Part shown: in pieces, positions 16,505 to 26,622 of the stretch
Layout: each line of letters opens with the position of its first letter
Position numbering within the stretch: position 1 is the stretch's first letter
Origin: Sphingosinicella sp. CPCC 101087
Lineage (GTDB): Bacteria; Pseudomonadota; Alphaproteobacteria; Sphingomonadales; Sphingomonadaceae
Assembly (NCBI RefSeq): GCF_004151485.1
Contig: NZ_SBFF01000008.1
Location: forward strand, 229,298 to 293,297
Reading direction: 5' to 3'
Length of the DNA stretch: 64,000 bases
Notes under the pieces: generated by a model
The model's input: only the letters and a program-made list of their open reading frames with translations
Told to the model about the DNA's origin: nothing
The model's database searches: none
Made by a program: the position numbers and the translations under genes

Positions 16505-17281
16505 ATGAGCCTGTTTGATCTGACCGGGAAAGTCGCGGTGATCACCGGCTCCTCGCGCGGCATAGGCCGGGCGATCGCCGAGGCGCTGGCCGACCAGGGT
16601 GCCAAGGTAGTGATATCGAGCCGCAAGGCCGAAGCCTGCCGTGAGGCGGCGGACGCGATCAACGCCCGGCACGGCGAGGAACGGGCGATCGTCGTACCTG
16701 CGAACATCTCTTCCAAGGAGGAGCTTCAGAACCTGGTGGACGAGACCCGCCGCGAATGGGGCCGGATCGACGTTCTGGTCTGCAACGCCGCGTCCAACCC
16801 CTATTACGGGCCGATGGGCGGGATCAGCGACGAGCAGTTCCGCAAGATCCTGGACAACAACATCCTCTCCAACCACTGGCTGATCCAGATGGTGGCACCC
16901 GAGATGGTCGAGCGAAAGCAAGGCTCGATCATCATCGTCAGCTCGATCGGCGGGCTGAAGGCCTCGCCGGTGATCGGCGCCTATAACATTTCCAAAGCTG
17001 CCGATTTCCAGCTCGCCCGCAATCTCGCCGCCGAGTTCGGGCCGCACCAAGTCCGCGTCAACTGCATCGCCCCCGGGCTGATCCGGACCGATTTCGCCCG
17101 AGCGCTCTGGGAGAATCCCCAGACGCTGCAGATGGTGACCGGCGTCACCCCGATGAGGCGGATCGGAGAGCCCGAGGAGATTGCCGGAGCGGCGGTGTTC
17201 CTCGCCTCCTCCGCTTCCACCTACGTGACGGGCCAGACCATCATCGTCGACGGCGGGAGCACGATCGGGGTGGGACTGTGA
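16505..17281 (+). CDS. SDR-family oxidoreductase
   Basis: A 258-residue classical short-chain dehydrogenase: TGSSRGIGR cofactor motif, NAASNP, catalytic Ser in VSSIGG and YNISK (YxxxK). The C-terminal [15 protein letters not shown] is typical. Length and motifs fit 3-hydroxyacyl or alcohol dehydrogenases. The ATG at 16505 follows GGGAGAG. Its stop overlaps the GTG of the next SDR gene, so the two are coupled. The exact substrate is unknown. Confidence 0.9.
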   Translation: MSLFDLTGKVAVITGSSRGIGRAIAEALADQGAKVVISSRKAEACREAADAINARHGEERAIVVPANISSKEELQNLVDETRREWGRIDVLVCNAASNPYYGPMGGISDEQFRKILDNNILSNHWLIQMVAPEMVERKQGSIIIVSSIGGLKASPVIGAYNISKAADFQLARNLAAEFGPHQVRVNCIAPGLIRTDFARALWENPQTLQMVTGVTPMRRIGEPEEIAGAAVFLASSASTYVTGQTIIVDGGSTIGVGL

Positions 17282-18039
17282 CCGCGCGGCTGGCAGGCAA
17301 GGTCGCGATCGTCACCGGCGCGGCTTCAGGGATCGGCAAAGCGAGCGCCGCCCTGTTCCGGGCGGAGGGCGCCACGGTCATCGCCGCCGACATTGCCGAG
17401 GCCGAGGAGGTGGTCGCCGCGGACGCGGGCAACGAGGAGGATGTGAAACGACTGGTCGAACAGGCGGCGCGCGACCATGGAGGCCTCGACATCTTCTTCG
17501 CCAATGCGGGTATTTCGGGCGGACTCGCCTCGATCTTCGAGCAGACCCCGGAGGATTGGCAGGAGATATTGCGCGTCAACCTGATCGGACCGTTCCTGGC
17601 CATCAAGCATGCCGCGCCGCTGCTCAAGGAACGGGGCGGCGGATCGATCATCTGCACCGCCTCCGTAGCCGGCATTCGAGCCGGGGCGGGTGGGCCGGCT
17701 TATTCGGCGTCCAAGGCCGGCGTGATCCGGCTGGTCCAGGTCGCCGCGACGCAGCTGGTCGGGGCGAACATCCGCGTCAACGCCATCTGCCCGGGCCTCA
17801 TCGAGACGGGGATGACCAAGGGTATCTACGACACGGCACGCGCCGCGGGGAAGGCCGACATGATCGGGCACCTCAATCCCCTGAAGCGCGGCGGCGAGGC
17901 CGAGGAAATCGCCCGGGCTGCCCTCTTCCTGGCCTCCGACGAGTCCAGCTATGTCAACGGACATGCCCTTGTCGTCGACGGCGGCCTCTCCGCCTCGCAC
18001 CCTTTCTATCGGCAGGAATATGGCCGAACGGCCTTTTGA
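17278..18039 (+). CDS. SDR-family oxidoreductase
   Basis: A 253-residue classical SDR with [16 protein letters not shown], catalytic Ser in CTASVAG, YSASK, and [11 protein letters not shown]. The GTG start overlaps the stop of the preceding SDR by 4 bases. The two SDRs are only distantly alike, so they are not a recent duplication. They probably act on successive hydroxyl/keto steps of the same pathway. An 83-base gap containing an interspersed repeat separates it from the downstream beta-oxidation gene. Confidence 0.9.
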   Translation: MTARLAGKVAIVTGAASGIGKASAALFRAEGATVIAADIAEAEEVVAADAGNEEDVKRLVEQAARDHGGLDIFFANAGISGGLASIFEQTPEDWQEILRVNLIGPFLAIKHAAPLLKERGGGSIICTASVAGIRAGAGGPAYSASKAGVIRLVQVAATQLVGANIRVNAICPGLIETGMTKGIYDTARAAGKADMIGHLNPLKRGGEAEEIARAALFLASDESSYVNGHALVVDGGLSASHPFYRQEYGRTAF

Positions 18040-18044
18040 ACCAA

Positions 18045-18091
18045 CGTCCTTCGATACGCCGTTTCGACAAGCTCAACGGCTACTCAGGACG
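18045..18091. repeat. Interspersed palindromic repeat (sphingomonad type)
   Basis: Nested inverted repeat: outer arms CGTCCT (18045-18050) and AGGACG (18086-18091), inner arms GCCGTT (18058-18063) and AACGGC (18075-18080). The loop reads TCGACAAGCTC. Elements with this TTCGACAAGCTCA core are widespread between genes in sphingomonads. It lies between the second SDR and the beta-oxidation enzyme. Confidence 0.75.
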
Positions 18092-18121
18092 AGCGGATCT
18101 GGAAACACAGGAGACTTTCGC

Positions 18122-20182
18122 ATGACGAGCCCCATTTCGACCAAGCTGCACGGCGACGTTCTGATCGTCACCTCCAACAATCCGCCGGTCAACGCGCTGG
18201 GCCATGCGGTGCGCGAGGGGCTGGTGAGTGCGATCGAGCAGGCCGATGCCGATGAAAAGGTGAAGGCCGTCGTGATCATCTGCCAAGGGCAGACTTTCTT
18301 CGCCGGCGCCGACATCACCGAATTCGGCAAGCCGATGCAGATGCCGATGCTGCCGATGGTGGTGGACCGGATCGAGCAATGCACGAAGCCGGTTGTCGCG
18401 GCGATCCACGGGACGGCGTTCGGGGGCGGGCTCGAAGTGGCGCTGGCAAGCCATTATCGCGTGGCGGTGCCGACGGCGAAGCTGGGCGTGCCGGAGGTGA
18501 AGCTCGGCCTGCTTCCCGGAGCGGGCGGGACCCAGAGGCTGCCGCGCGTCGCCGGCGTCCGGCGGGCTCTGGAGATGGCAGCGACCGGCAATCCGGTCGG
18601 CGCCAAAGAGGCCCATGACATCGGCCTGGTCGATCGGTTGATCGAAGGAGACCTGGAGCAGCATGCGGTCGCCTTCGCCGAGGAAGTGCGCGACGTCCGT
18701 CCCATCCCGAAGACCAGCGAGCGGGACGACAAGCTCGCCGAGGCCCGCGCCAATCCCGCCGTCTTCGACGAGTTCCGCGAGGCCAATGCCCGGAAGTTTC
18801 GCGGATTCGATGCGCCCGAGTACAATATCCGCGCCATCGAGGCGGCGGTCGCCAAGCCCTACGCGCAAGGCGTGCAGGACGAGCGCCGCCTTTTCATGGA
18901 GCTGATGAGCGGCACCCAGGCGCGCGCGCAGCAATATTTCTTCTTCGCCGAGCGCAAGGCCGCAAAGATCGAGGGCCTGCCCGAGGACACCGGGACCCGC
19001 GACATCAAGCGGGTCGGCGTGATCGGCGCCGGGACGATGGGCGGCGGAATCTCGATGAACTTCCTGTCGGCGGGGATTCCGGTGACGATCGTCGAGATGG
19101 CGCAGGAGGCGCTCGACCGTGGCACCGGCGTGATGCGCAAGAATTACGAGGCCAGCGCCGCCAAGGGCCGGATGACCGCCGACCAGGTCGCGCAGGCGAT
19201 GGGACTGCTGAGGCCGACGCTCGAGCTCGACGCGCTTGCCGACTGCGACCTGATCATCGAGGCGGTGTTCGAGAATATGGACGTCAAGAAGGATATCTTC
19301 GGGAAGCTGGACCGCATCGCCAAGCCTGGCGCCATCCTCGCTTCTAACACCTCCTATCTCAACATCGACGAGATCGCGGCGACCACGTCGCGGCCACAGG
19401 ACGTGGTCGGCCTCCATTTCTTCTCGCCGGCCAACATCATGAAGCTGCTGGAAGTGGTGCGCGGCGCGAAGACGGCCCCGGACGTGCTGGTGACGGCGAT
19501 GCAACTCGCCAAGAAAATCAGGAAGGTCGCCGTGGTCGCCGGCGTCTGCCACGGCTTCATCGGCAATCGGATGCTGATGCCGCGGCAGCTCCAGGCCAAC
19601 CGCCTGCTGCTGGAAGGCGCCACGCCCGAACAGATCGACCGCATCCATGTCGAGTTCGGCATGCCGATGGGCCCGTTCCAAATGGCCGATCTCGCCGGCG
19701 TCGACATAGGCTGGCACCGCGATCCGAACCGGATCGAGAATATCCGCGACAAGCTTTGCGCGCTCGGCCGCTGGGGCCAGAAGAAGGGCGCCGGCTTCTA
19801 CGACTATGACGAAAAGAGGCGGCCGACCCCCTCTCCTGTCGTCGCCGAGGTGATCGAGGCATTCCGCTCCAAGGAGGGCGTGGAGAAGCGGGAGATAGAC
19901 GATCAGGAGATCATCGAACGAACGCTCTATACGATGGTGAACGAAGGCGCGAAGATCCTCGAGGAAGGCATGGCCCAGCGCGCATCCGACATCGATGTCG
20001 TCTGGGTCTACGGCTACGGCTGGCCAGTCTATCGCGGCGGACCGATGTTCTGGGCCGACACCGAGGGCCTGGCGAGAATCGTCGAGGGGCTGAAGCGACA
20101 GCAGCCGCGGCTGGGCGGGGATTTCTCGCTTTCCGACCTGCTGGTACGCAAGGCCGAGGCGGGGGAGAAGTTCACACGCTGA
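18122..20182 (+). CDS. Bifunctional enoyl-CoA hydratase/3-hydroxyacyl-CoA dehydrogenase
   Basis: A 686-residue FadB/FadJ-type multifunctional enzyme. The N-terminal crotonase domain (about 10-190) has FAGADITEF, the first catalytic Glu in GGGLEVAL and the second in [20 protein letters not shown]. The middle and C-terminal 3-hydroxyacyl-CoA dehydrogenase domain has [12 protein letters not shown] (NAD site), [15 protein letters not shown] and GFIGNRML. A final repeat holds [13 protein letters not shown]. It hydrates 2-enoyl-CoA and oxidises the 3-hydroxy product. I took ATG 18122 (GGAG upstream), because the longer frame runs through the interspersed repeat. No thiolase follows in the window. 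Confidence 0.93.
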   Translation: MTSPISTKLHGDVLIVTSNNPPVNALGHAVREGLVSAIEQADADEKVKAVVIICQGQTFFAGADITEFGKPMQMPMLPMVVDRIEQCTKPVVAAIHGTAFGGGLEVALASHYRVAVPTAKLGVPEVKLGLLPGAGGTQRLPRVAGVRRALEMAATGNPVGAKEAHDIGLVDRLIEGDLEQHAVAFAEEVRDVRPIPKTSERDDKLAEARANPAVFDEFREANARKFRGFDAPEYNIRAIEAAVAKPYAQGVQDERRLFMELMSGTQARAQQYFFFAERKAAKIEGLPEDTGTRDIKRVGVIGAGTMGGGISMNFLSAGIPVTIVEMAQEALDRGTGVMRKNYEASAAKGRMTADQVAQAMGLLRPTLELDALADCDLIIEAVFENMDVKKDIFGKLDRIAKPGAILASNTSYLNIDEIAATTSRPQDVVGLHFFSPANIMKLLEVVRGAKTAPDVLVTAMQLAKKIRKVAVVAGVCHGFIGNRMLMPRQLQANRLLLEGATPEQIDRIHVEFGMPMGPFQMADLAGVDIGWHRDPNRIENIRDKLCALGRWGQKKGAGFYDYDEKRRPTPSPVVAEVIEAFRSKEGVEKREIDDQEIIERTLYTMVNEGAKILEEGMAQRASDIDVVWVYGYGWPVYRGGPMFWADTEGLARIVEGLKRQQPRLGGDFSLSDLLVRKAEAGEKFTR

Positions 20183-20222
20183 CCGGAAGGGTCGCTTACT
20201 CCCTGCTTACCTTCGCCTGTTA

Positions 20223-20250
20223 GACCCTCCTCATCCAGAAGGGGAGGGTC
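20223..20250 (+). promoter_or_regulatory. Hairpin enclosing the ribosome-binding site of the next gene
   Basis: GACCCTCC (20223-20230) pairs perfectly with GGAGGGTC (20243-20250). The right arm contains the purine-rich Shine-Dalgarno sequence of the gene starting at 20255. The structure could end transcripts from the beta-oxidation gene or limit translation of the following one. There is no T-run, so it is not a classic terminator. Confidence 0.45.
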
Positions 20251-20254
20251 CAAC

Positions 20255-21433
20255 ATGCAGCTGCCCGCCAGGCACGAGTTCCGGGTTACCGATCGGACGG
20301 TCGACGTCGAGGTGCGCCCCGGCTTCGATCCGGCGATCGACGAAGCCGCCGCGCGCGCGAGCCCGACCCATGCCTTCCTTCGCCGCGCCTGGTTCGAGCC
20401 GGCGGGAGCGGCCGGATCGACGACCCTCGTCGCTCGTCGGAGCGGCGGATCGATCCTCGCCACGCTTCCGCTGGCGCCGATGGGGCCCACCATGCTCGGC
20501 GCACGCATGGTACCGGGAAGCTATTGGCCATTTCGAGCGCCACCCGTTGCCGCCGACGCGGACGAAGACGAGATAGGCGCATTCCTGGGCGACGCTGCGG
20601 TGGACCGGACCCTCGGGCAGGTCTGGCGCATGGGCCCCTATCATGCCGACGAGGCGGGCACCGGGCTCCTTGAACAAGCGGCGCGGAACGGAGGCTGGAC
20701 GGTACTGAAGCGGCGGCTCGGAACAAGCTTCGTCATGGACATACCGGCTCTTGCGGCACAAGGTCGCTGGCCGAAGCGCACCCTGGCACGCAAGATGCGG
20801 TCGATGGAACGCCAGCTCTCTGCCGAGGGTCCGCTGCGATTCCACTTCGTCAAGGGCGCCCGCTGGGACGCCGCGGCGCTCGACGCGCTCGCCGCGATCG
20901 AGACCAACAGCTGGGTGGGAACGCGCACCGATGGGAGCGGAGCGAAATTCCTGAAGCCGAAGCAGCGGGACTATTGGGAAGGCGTACTCCGCGACCCCGT
21001 GCTCGCGGACATGCTCTCGGCCGTCATTCTCTTCGTCGGCGACACGCCGGCCGCCTTCTCGTTCGATCTCAACGCAGGTCGGACGCAATATGGCTTGGCG
21101 GGAAGTTATGACGAACGCTTCGCGCGGTGGCGTGTCGGCAGGCTCGTCAGCTGGCGGCACCTGGAAGAAAGCGCGGCACGAGGCATCGAGCTGGTCGATT
21201 GGGGGTCGGGCGACAGCGGCTACAAGCGCGAGTTCGGGGCCGTTCCCGGCTCGGAGATCGTCGACTGCCTGTTCGTGCGCAACCGATCGGTGGCATCCCT
21301 CCTGCGGCCGCAATGGCTGAGAAAGTCGGCCGAGAATGACGACGCAGAAGCCTCACCACTGATGACGCGGAACCAACGCGTCATGTTCGCTGCCGTCGTC
21401 ACGGCGGCCGCCGCTGCCTCCTTCAGCGAGTGA
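20255..21433 (+). CDS. GNAT/FemAB-like acyltransferase (BioF2-like domain)
   Basis: A 392-residue protein of the Acetyltransf_6 (BioF2/CelD-like) group. The conserved half is residues 170-350, with LARKMRSMERQLS, YWEGVLRD, AFSFDLNAGRTQYGLAGSYDERFARWRVGRLVSWRHLEESAARGIELVDWGSGDSGYKREFG. Such proteins N-acylate sugars or peptides, often in exopolysaccharide or envelope synthesis. The last 30 residues include a short hydrophobic helix (FAAVVTAAAAASF). It is preceded by a GGGGAGGG site inside a hairpin. Its immediate neighbours do not identify the substrate. Confidence 0.78.
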   Translation: MQLPARHEFRVTDRTVDVEVRPGFDPAIDEAAARASPTHAFLRRAWFEPAGAAGSTTLVARRSGGSILATLPLAPMGPTMLGARMVPGSYWPFRAPPVAADADEDEIGAFLGDAAVDRTLGQVWRMGPYHADEAGTGLLEQAARNGGWTVLKRRLGTSFVMDIPALAAQGRWPKRTLARKMRSMERQLSAEGPLRFHFVKGARWDAAALDALAAIETNSWVGTRTDGSGAKFLKPKQRDYWEGVLRDPVLADMLSAVILFVGDTPAAFSFDLNAGRTQYGLAGSYDERFARWRVGRLVSWRHLEESAARGIELVDWGSGDSGYKREFGAVPGSEIVDCLFVRNRSVASLLRPQWLRKSAENDDAEASPLMTRNQRVMFAAVVTAAAAASFSE

Positions 21434-21463
21434 GATGCGCGCGACCTTTCCGCCCGCTCGCGG

Positions 21464-21626
21464 TCATCCGCGCATCGCATTGGATGCCGTGTCGAACACG
21501 CCGGCCAGCGTGAAGCCGAGGCTGTTGAGAACGGCCAGCATCACCAGAGCGAGGAGTGCGAGGAGCAAGCCATATTCGATGGCGGTAGCGCCGCTTCGAT
21601 CGCGCAGCAGAGGCTTCAGGATGGAC
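21464..21626 (-). pseudogene. Flp/Fap-type pilin, frameshifted
   Basis: From the ATG at 21626 (AGGAG upstream) the minus strand encodes MSILKPLLR. In another frame it continues with DRSGATAIEYGLLLALLALV and a short tail ending at the TGA at 21464-21466. RSGATAIEYGL plus a hydrophobic helix is the conserved processing region of Flp pilins (cleavage before the Glu-containing segment). The frames join only if one base is removed or two are added around CTGCTGCGATCG (near 21600). No start codon lies upstream in the second frame before a stop. It is a broken single-gene pilin or a sequence error. No tad genes lie nearby. Confidence 0.65.
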
Positions 21627-21734
21627 ATAGCGGCACGCTCCTGACGAGGCGATCAACAATATCCGCCGAGAGGTTGCCGCCGCCTTAAGTTTCTGGCGGT
21701 ATGGCCTCCCTTTGTCTTTCGGAGCCCATCGACC

Positions 21735-22181
21735 ATGCGATCCTGCTTCATCGCCGCTTTGCTGCTCGTCCTCGCCTCCTGCGCGCGACCGCCCGCCTTC
21801 GACGCGGCGGCCGAGGAACAGGCGATCCGCCAGGTGATCGCCGACATGGAAGCGGCGTGGAATCGCGGCGACTTCCGAGGCTACATGGCCGGGTTCAAGA
21901 ATCCCGACGTCGTCTTCGTCTCGCGCGGCCAGTTCCAGCGCGACTGGCAGGGCACGCTCGACCATTATGTGCGCGATTATGGCGGCTCGCCCGACCAGCG
22001 CGGACACCTTCAGTTCCGGGACATACGGATCGAGATGCTGGCGCCCGATGCCGCGCAATTGATCAGTCGCTACCGCCTCGAGCGTCCGCAGGCGCCGCAG
22101 GAAGGAATCAACACGCGGTTGATGCGCAAGGTCGACGGGCGATGGGTCATCGCGCTCAACCATGTGAGCGCGCAGGAATAA
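21735..22181 (+). CDS. NTF2-like (SnoaL/DUF4440) lipoprotein
   Basis: A 148-residue product beginning with a lipoprotein signal (MRSCFIAALLLVLASCARP, lipobox LASC). The mature part has an alpha/beta NTF2-like pattern: AIRQVIADMEAAWNRGDFRGYMAGF, then VVFVSRGQFQRDW and a C-terminal TRLMRKVDGRWVIALNHVS. This matches DUF4440/SnoaL-like proteins. It is probably a periplasm-facing lipoprotein that binds a small ligand. It stands alone between the pilin remnant and a convergent hydrolase gene. Confidence 0.8.
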   Translation: MRSCFIAALLLVLASCARPPAFDAAAEEQAIRQVIADMEAAWNRGDFRGYMAGFKNPDVVFVSRGQFQRDWQGTLDHYVRDYGGSPDQRGHLQFRDIRIEMLAPDAAQLISRYRLERPQAPQEGINTRLMRKVDGRWVIALNHVSAQE

Positions 22182-22198
22182 GGCGTTCCGTTTGCCGC

Positions 22199-23272
22199 TC
22201 AGGCCTCCGTCCGCGCCAGCAGGTCGATCAATTCCCGGTGCCAGAAGCGGGCCCAGGTGTGGGTCGAATGACCCCGCGTTTCCGGCGTGGCGCGAACGAG
22301 GATGTAGCGGACGCTCGGCATGCGCCGAGCCGCTTCCTCTGCGATGCCATAGTCCGGCGGGTTGATGAAGTCGTCGGCGCTGTTGATCCACGTCATCGGC
22401 GTGCGGATCCGGTCCAAGTGCGGCCACGGATCGTAATTGCGCGACGATTCAATCTGATAGATGTAGTCGTTGGCATCCATGGCGGCGATGGAGCGGTCGA
22501 TCCGCTCGACGATATATGCGTCGGCGCTCTCCCGGTCCGGATAAGCCTTCTGGAGATAGAGCGGGGCGAAGCCGGCGACCTGGAGAAGGCTCGCGGCGAC
22601 GCGTAGCCCCTGAATCGGCTGGCTCGCATAATTCCCGTCCTGCCAAGCCGGATCGCGGCGTATCCCCTCGACCGCGGCACGGCGCCACATGCGATTATGC
22701 CCGGCAATCTCGACCGGCAGGCAGGCTTTCGGCATCATTGCCCGCACGAAGTCGGGATGGGTCTCGGCCCAGACGAAGGCATGCATGCAGCCCATCGAGG
22801 TGCCCATCAGCAGGCGCAGCCGATCGACGCCCAACCCTTCGATCAGCATGCGACGCTGCGCCTCCACCATGTCGTCATAATCGTAGGCAGGAAAGCGCAT
22901 CCTCAGCCCGTCGCTCGGCTTGGAGGAACGCCCGTGCCCGATATTGTCGGGAAGGATGACATAGTAGCGGCTGGTGTCGAGCGGCTGGCCGGGACCGAAC
23001 AGCTCGTCGGCGAAGTGCGGCTGGAGGAATTGGCGGCCGCTGCCTCCGGTGCCGTGCAGCACCATCACGGCATTCACCACCCGGCCCTCGGCGTCGCGCC
23101 GCGGCGTGCCGAGCGTGGCATAATGCATCCTGAGCTCCGCCATCCGCTCGCCCGAACCGAACCGGAAGTCGCGAAGGATGACGTCGCCCTCCTTAAGCCG
23201 GGCGGAATAATCCGTCTGGGCCAGAGCGGGCGCGCCCAGCAGGACAAGCAGGAGCCAAGCCATCAATCGCAT
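22199..23272 (-). CDS. Exported alpha/beta hydrolase, homoserine acetyltransferase-like
   Basis: A 357-residue alpha/beta hydrolase with signal peptide MRLMAWLLLVLLGAPALAQ. The oxyanion strand is VMVLHGTGGSGRQF, the nucleophile is Ser in GTSMGCMHAF, the acid is probably in NSADDFINPP and the histidine in RGHSTHTWARFW. The fold is that of MetX-like acyltransferases, but with a signal sequence, so a periplasmic esterase or acyltransferase is likely and methionine synthesis is unlikely. The gene ends 17 bases from the convergent NTF2-like lipoprotein gene. Confidence 0.83.
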   Translation of the reverse strand: MRLMAWLLLVLLGAPALAQTDYSARLKEGDVILRDFRFGSGERMAELRMHYATLGTPRRDAEGRVVNAVMVLHGTGGSGRQFLQPHFADELFGPGQPLDTSRYYVILPDNIGHGRSSKPSDGLRMRFPAYDYDDMVEAQRRMLIEGLGVDRLRLLMGTSMGCMHAFVWAETHPDFVRAMMPKACLPVEIAGHNRMWRRAAVEGIRRDPAWQDGNYASQPIQGLRVAASLLQVAGFAPLYLQKAYPDRESADAYIVERIDRSIAAMDANDYIYQIESSRNYDPWPHLDRIRTPMTWINSADDFINPPDYGIAEEAARRMPSVRYILVRATPETRGHSTHTWARFWHRELIDLLARTEA

Positions 23273-23299
23273 ATTCTGATTTCCCCTTCTTGCAGCGGG

Positions 23300-23644
23300 T
23301 CAGCGACCCAGCACATCCTCGTACGTGCCGAGGTCGAAGCCGAGCAGGCGTCGGTCGCCAAGGTCCAGGACCGGGCGACGAATCATGGACGGCTGCTCGG
23401 TCATCAGGCCGACCGCTTTTTCCTCGTCGAGGTCCGCTTTCTGCGAATCGGAGAGCTTGCGGAACGTCGTCCCCGATCGGTTGAGCAGCCGCTCCCAGCC
23501 CAGCTCCTTCGCCCAGCCTCGTAGCCGCGGGGCATCTATGCCCTGGGTCTTATAGTCGTGGAAATCATAGGCTATGCCCCGGGCGTCGAGCCAGGCGCGA
23601 GCCTTCTTCACCGTGTCGCAATTGCGAATGCCGTAAAGCTTCAT
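23300..23644 (-). CDS. yffB: ArsC/Spx-family protein YffB
   Basis: A 114-residue thioredoxin-fold protein of the ArsC/Spx family: MKLYGIRNCDTVKKARAWLD, FHDYKTQGID, LNRSGTTFRKL, MIRRPVLDLGDRRLLGFD. The single N-terminal cysteine and CDTVKKA match YffB. It lacks evidence for arsenate reduction. YffB is linked to glutathione binding in structural studies. I took ATG 23644, because residues before it in the longer frame are not conserved. It lies between the exported hydrolase and a hybrid histidine kinase, all on the minus strand. Confidence 0.85.
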   Translation of the reverse strand: MKLYGIRNCDTVKKARAWLDARGIAYDFHDYKTQGIDAPRLRGWAKELGWERLLNRSGTTFRKLSDSQKADLDEEKAVGLMTEQPSMIRRPVLDLGDRRLLGFDLGTYEDVLGR

Positions 23645-23703
23645 TCCCGCCTGATAGAGCGCTTGCCGAAACAATGGGAACCGATTTGCGACCAGATGCG
23701 GCG

Positions 23704-26379
23704 TCAGCTCCGGTCGAGTACCTCGCGCACGCGCATCGCGAGCTCGGCATGAGTGAAAGGTTTCGCGACCAGGTCGATGCCCGGATCGAGCCGGCCATCA
23801 TGGACAATCGCGTCCCGGGCATAGCCGGTGGTGAACAATATCCGAAGACCGGGCCGCGCCTGCCGGGCTTGCTCGGCGAGAATGGCGCCGCTCGTTCCAC
23901 CCGGCAGCACGACGTCGGTGAACAGCATGTCGATCCGCAGGTCCGTATCCTCGATCATCCTCATCGCCGAGTCGCCATCGTGCGCCTCGAGTACGCGATA
24001 TCCGAGCTCCCCCAGCAGCTCGACGGTATAGGCCCGCACGTCATCGTCATCCTCGCAGACCAGCACCGTTTCCTCGCCGGCGCCGAGCGGCGTCGCCACG
24101 AGTTCCACCGACTCCTCCTGAAACTCGGTCGCAGCGAGCCGAGGAAGATAGACATGGATCCGCGTGCCCCTCCCCTCCTCCGACTCGATCCGTAGATGCC
24201 CGCCGGACTGCCTGACGAAGCCATAGACCATCGAAAGGCCTAGCCCGGTTCCCTTGCCGACGTCCTTGGTTGTGAAGAAAGGCTCAAACGCGCGCTGGCG
24301 CGTATCCTCGTTCATGCCGGTGCCGGTGTCCGACACCGAGATCGCGACATATTGGCCGGGCGCGATCGGATCGGTGGCCCAGGGCTCGTCCTCCCGAAGC
24401 TGCGCTGCCCCGGTTTCGATCAGCAATCGTCCGCCGTCAGGCATCGCATCCCGGGCATTGACCGCGAGGTTCAGGATTGCGCTTTCGAGCTGGTGAGGAT
24501 CGACTTCGATCCGCGGCAGGCCGACCGCGAGGCTAGTCTCCACCGCTATCGTCTCGCCGAGCGTCCGGTGGAGGAGCTCGGACATTCCGTCGAGAAGAGC
24601 ATTGGCATCGATCGCCTTAGGTGCGAGCGGCTGCCGCCGCGAGAATGCCAGCAGTCGCTGCGTGAGCGTCGCTGCCCGCTGCGCGCCGACCATTGCGCTC
24701 GAGATCGCGCGCTGAACGCGAGGATCGGCAGTTCCGGCGAGCCGCCGCGCCGCCATGTCGAGATTGCCGCTGATCACGGTCAGGAGGTTGTTGAAATCGT
24801 GGGCAATGCCGCCGGTGAGCTGGCCCACCGCCTCCATCTTCTGCGCCTGGCGAAGCGCCGCTTCCGCCTGCTCACGCTCCGCGATCGCCGCCGCGATCCG
24901 CTGCTCCAGTGACTGGTTCAGCTCGCGCAGCGCTTCTTCCGCACGCCGGCGTTCCCCGATCTCGCGCTGGGCCGATTCGAACAGACGGGCATTGTCGATC
25001 GCCACCGCCGCCTGACCGGCAATGCCTTCGAGCAGCCGCCCGTGCCGCTCCTTGAATCGGCCCGGCTCGGCATGGCCGAAGAAGAGGCCACCGATCACCT
25101 CGCCCGAGCGGCTGGCAACCGGGACCGCCAGATAGGATCGCACCGGAAGGTGGCCCGACGGCATGCCCCGGTACGGCGTGTTGTGACCATAGCGCGGGTC
25201 GCAGGTAATGTCGTCGGAAAGGACTACGCCCTCGCCCTGGAACGTCGGTGCAAACACCTTGGTGTTGCGAGGCATCGGGAACTTCTCGAATTCCGACCGA
25301 TCCACGCCCGAGATGGTATAGAGCATGTAGCTCTCGCCGGCCGAATTGAGGACGTTGTAGAAGAAGGCGCCGAATTGCGCGCCGGTGAGCTCCACGCCGG
25401 CGTCGGTGACGAACTGGACCAGCCTCTCCAGATCCAACTCACCCGCAAGCGCCGCGCCGAGACGGTTCACCGTCCCCAGCATTCGGCTCTCGGCGCGAAG
25501 TGCGGCTTCGCTCTCCCGCAGTTCCTCGAGCGCCCGGCGCGAGTCGGTCACGTCGAACGCAAGGCCGACATAGCCGAGAAACGCGCCCGATCCGTCGCGC
25601 GGCTCGCAGGACGCGCGCAGCCAGCGCCATTCGCCGTCGCGACGACGGAAGCGGGCTTCGAAATCAAAGGAGGCGCGGGACCTCCAGCCATCGTCGCGGC
25701 GCTTGAGGATCATCGGCAGATCGTCGGGATGGGCGAGGCTCATCCAGGTGTCGCCGCGCAACGCTTCGACCCCCAACCCTGTAAATTCGGACAATGCCCG
25801 ATTCGCGAACTCTATCCCGCTGGCATTGGTGACCCAGATCGGTGCGGGCGCACTATCCGCCATGGCGCGGAAGCGAGCTTCGCTCTCGCGCAACTCCTCT
25901 TCGGACCGATGCGCTTCGGTAAGGTCCTCGACCACGACGAAAAAGCCGGAAACCTTGCCATTGGTCTGCCGATCAGGAACGTAGTCCAGGCGCACGTAGC
26001 GGGGGCCGCCGCGGCTGTAGGGCAGGCCCAGGTTCCGGCTGACGCGCTCTCCCTGAAGCACGCGTTCGACCAGCGGGCGGACCTCCTCATAGGCCGCCTC
26101 GCCAAGGACCTCGCGCATGTGAAGCCCGCGCAACTGCCCTCGATCGCTTCCGAACCAGTCCTGATAGGCCTTGTTGTTGTAGCGATAACGGCCGTCCGCG
26201 CCGATATAGGAAATGAGGATCGGCAGTGCGTCGGCAACAAGGCGGATCCGGGGATCGACCGATACGGCCCCCTGCAAGGCTTCGATCAAGGAGTCCCGTT
26301 CACGAAGGGCAGCGACAAGACGGGCATTTTCGGCCTCCAGCACGGCGACGCGATCATCGGAATGGGCAGGGCCGCTCAT
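23704..26379 (-). CDS. PAS/GAF hybrid sensor histidine kinase with C-terminal receiver
   Basis: An 891-residue soluble hybrid kinase. Order: a short coiled coil (10-40), a PAS domain (about 43-155), a second PAS/PAC (about 165-285), a GAF domain (about 300-470, [14 protein letters not shown]), a coiled coil, HisKA with [17 protein letters not shown] (phosphorylated His near 540), HATPase with [20 protein letters not shown] and [13 protein letters not shown], and a receiver (about 770-890) with FTDVVLPGG and KPF. There are no membrane segments, so it senses a cytoplasmic signal. No output regulator is adjacent, and the receiver may be autoregulatory. Confidence 0.93.
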   Translation of the reverse strand: MSGPAHSDDRVAVLEAENARLVAALRERDSLIEALQGAVSVDPRIRLVADALPILISYIGADGRYRYNNKAYQDWFGSDRGQLRGLHMREVLGEAAYEEVRPLVERVLQGERVSRNLGLPYSRGGPRYVRLDYVPDRQTNGKVSGFFVVVEDLTEAHRSEEELRESEARFRAMADSAPAPIWVTNASGIEFANRALSEFTGLGVEALRGDTWMSLAHPDDLPMILKRRDDGWRSRASFDFEARFRRRDGEWRWLRASCEPRDGSGAFLGYVGLAFDVTDSRRALEELRESEAALRAESRMLGTVNRLGAALAGELDLERLVQFVTDAGVELTGAQFGAFFYNVLNSAGESYMLYTISGVDRSEFEKFPMPRNTKVFAPTFQGEGVVLSDDITCDPRYGHNTPYRGMPSGHLPVRSYLAVPVASRSGEVIGGLFFGHAEPGRFKERHGRLLEGIAGQAAVAIDNARLFESAQREIGERRRAEEALRELNQSLEQRIAAAIAEREQAEAALRQAQKMEAVGQLTGGIAHDFNNLLTVISGNLDMAARRLAGTADPRVQRAISSAMVGAQRAATLTQRLLAFSRRQPLAPKAIDANALLDGMSELLHRTLGETIAVETSLAVGLPRIEVDPHQLESAILNLAVNARDAMPDGGRLLIETGAAQLREDEPWATDPIAPGQYVAISVSDTGTGMNEDTRQRAFEPFFTTKDVGKGTGLGLSMVYGFVRQSGGHLRIESEEGRGTRIHVYLPRLAATEFQEESVELVATPLGAGEETVLVCEDDDDVRAYTVELLGELGYRVLEAHDGDSAMRMIEDTDLRIDMLFTDVVLPGGTSGAILAEQARQARPGLRILFTTGYARDAIVHDGRLDPGIDLVAKPFTHAELAMRVREVLDRS

Positions 26380-26622
26380 TCAGCTCTTCCCTCCCGACAG
26401 ACCGGTCACCGTGCCCCCTGCACCGCCAAACGCGCACCGTAAACTCCGCCCTGACTCCATCGTTCCGGTGCGGTGCACGATGTTCCTGGGGAAAATCAAT
26501 CCCTTCGAAGCTTCCAGACAACATGCCTCGTGACCAGACACGCGGCGTCACAAACCTGCCCTTGCGCGATCGAGGGCCGCCTGATGTGGTGGCGCCGATC
26601 AGGTTCGACGGAGATTCATGCG

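Noticed and set aside
14810..17050. A 746-codon open frame on the minus strand
   Set aside because: It lies opposite the well-supported acyl-CoA dehydrogenase, alcohol dehydrogenase and SDR genes. Its translation shows no domain, so it is a by-product of high GC.
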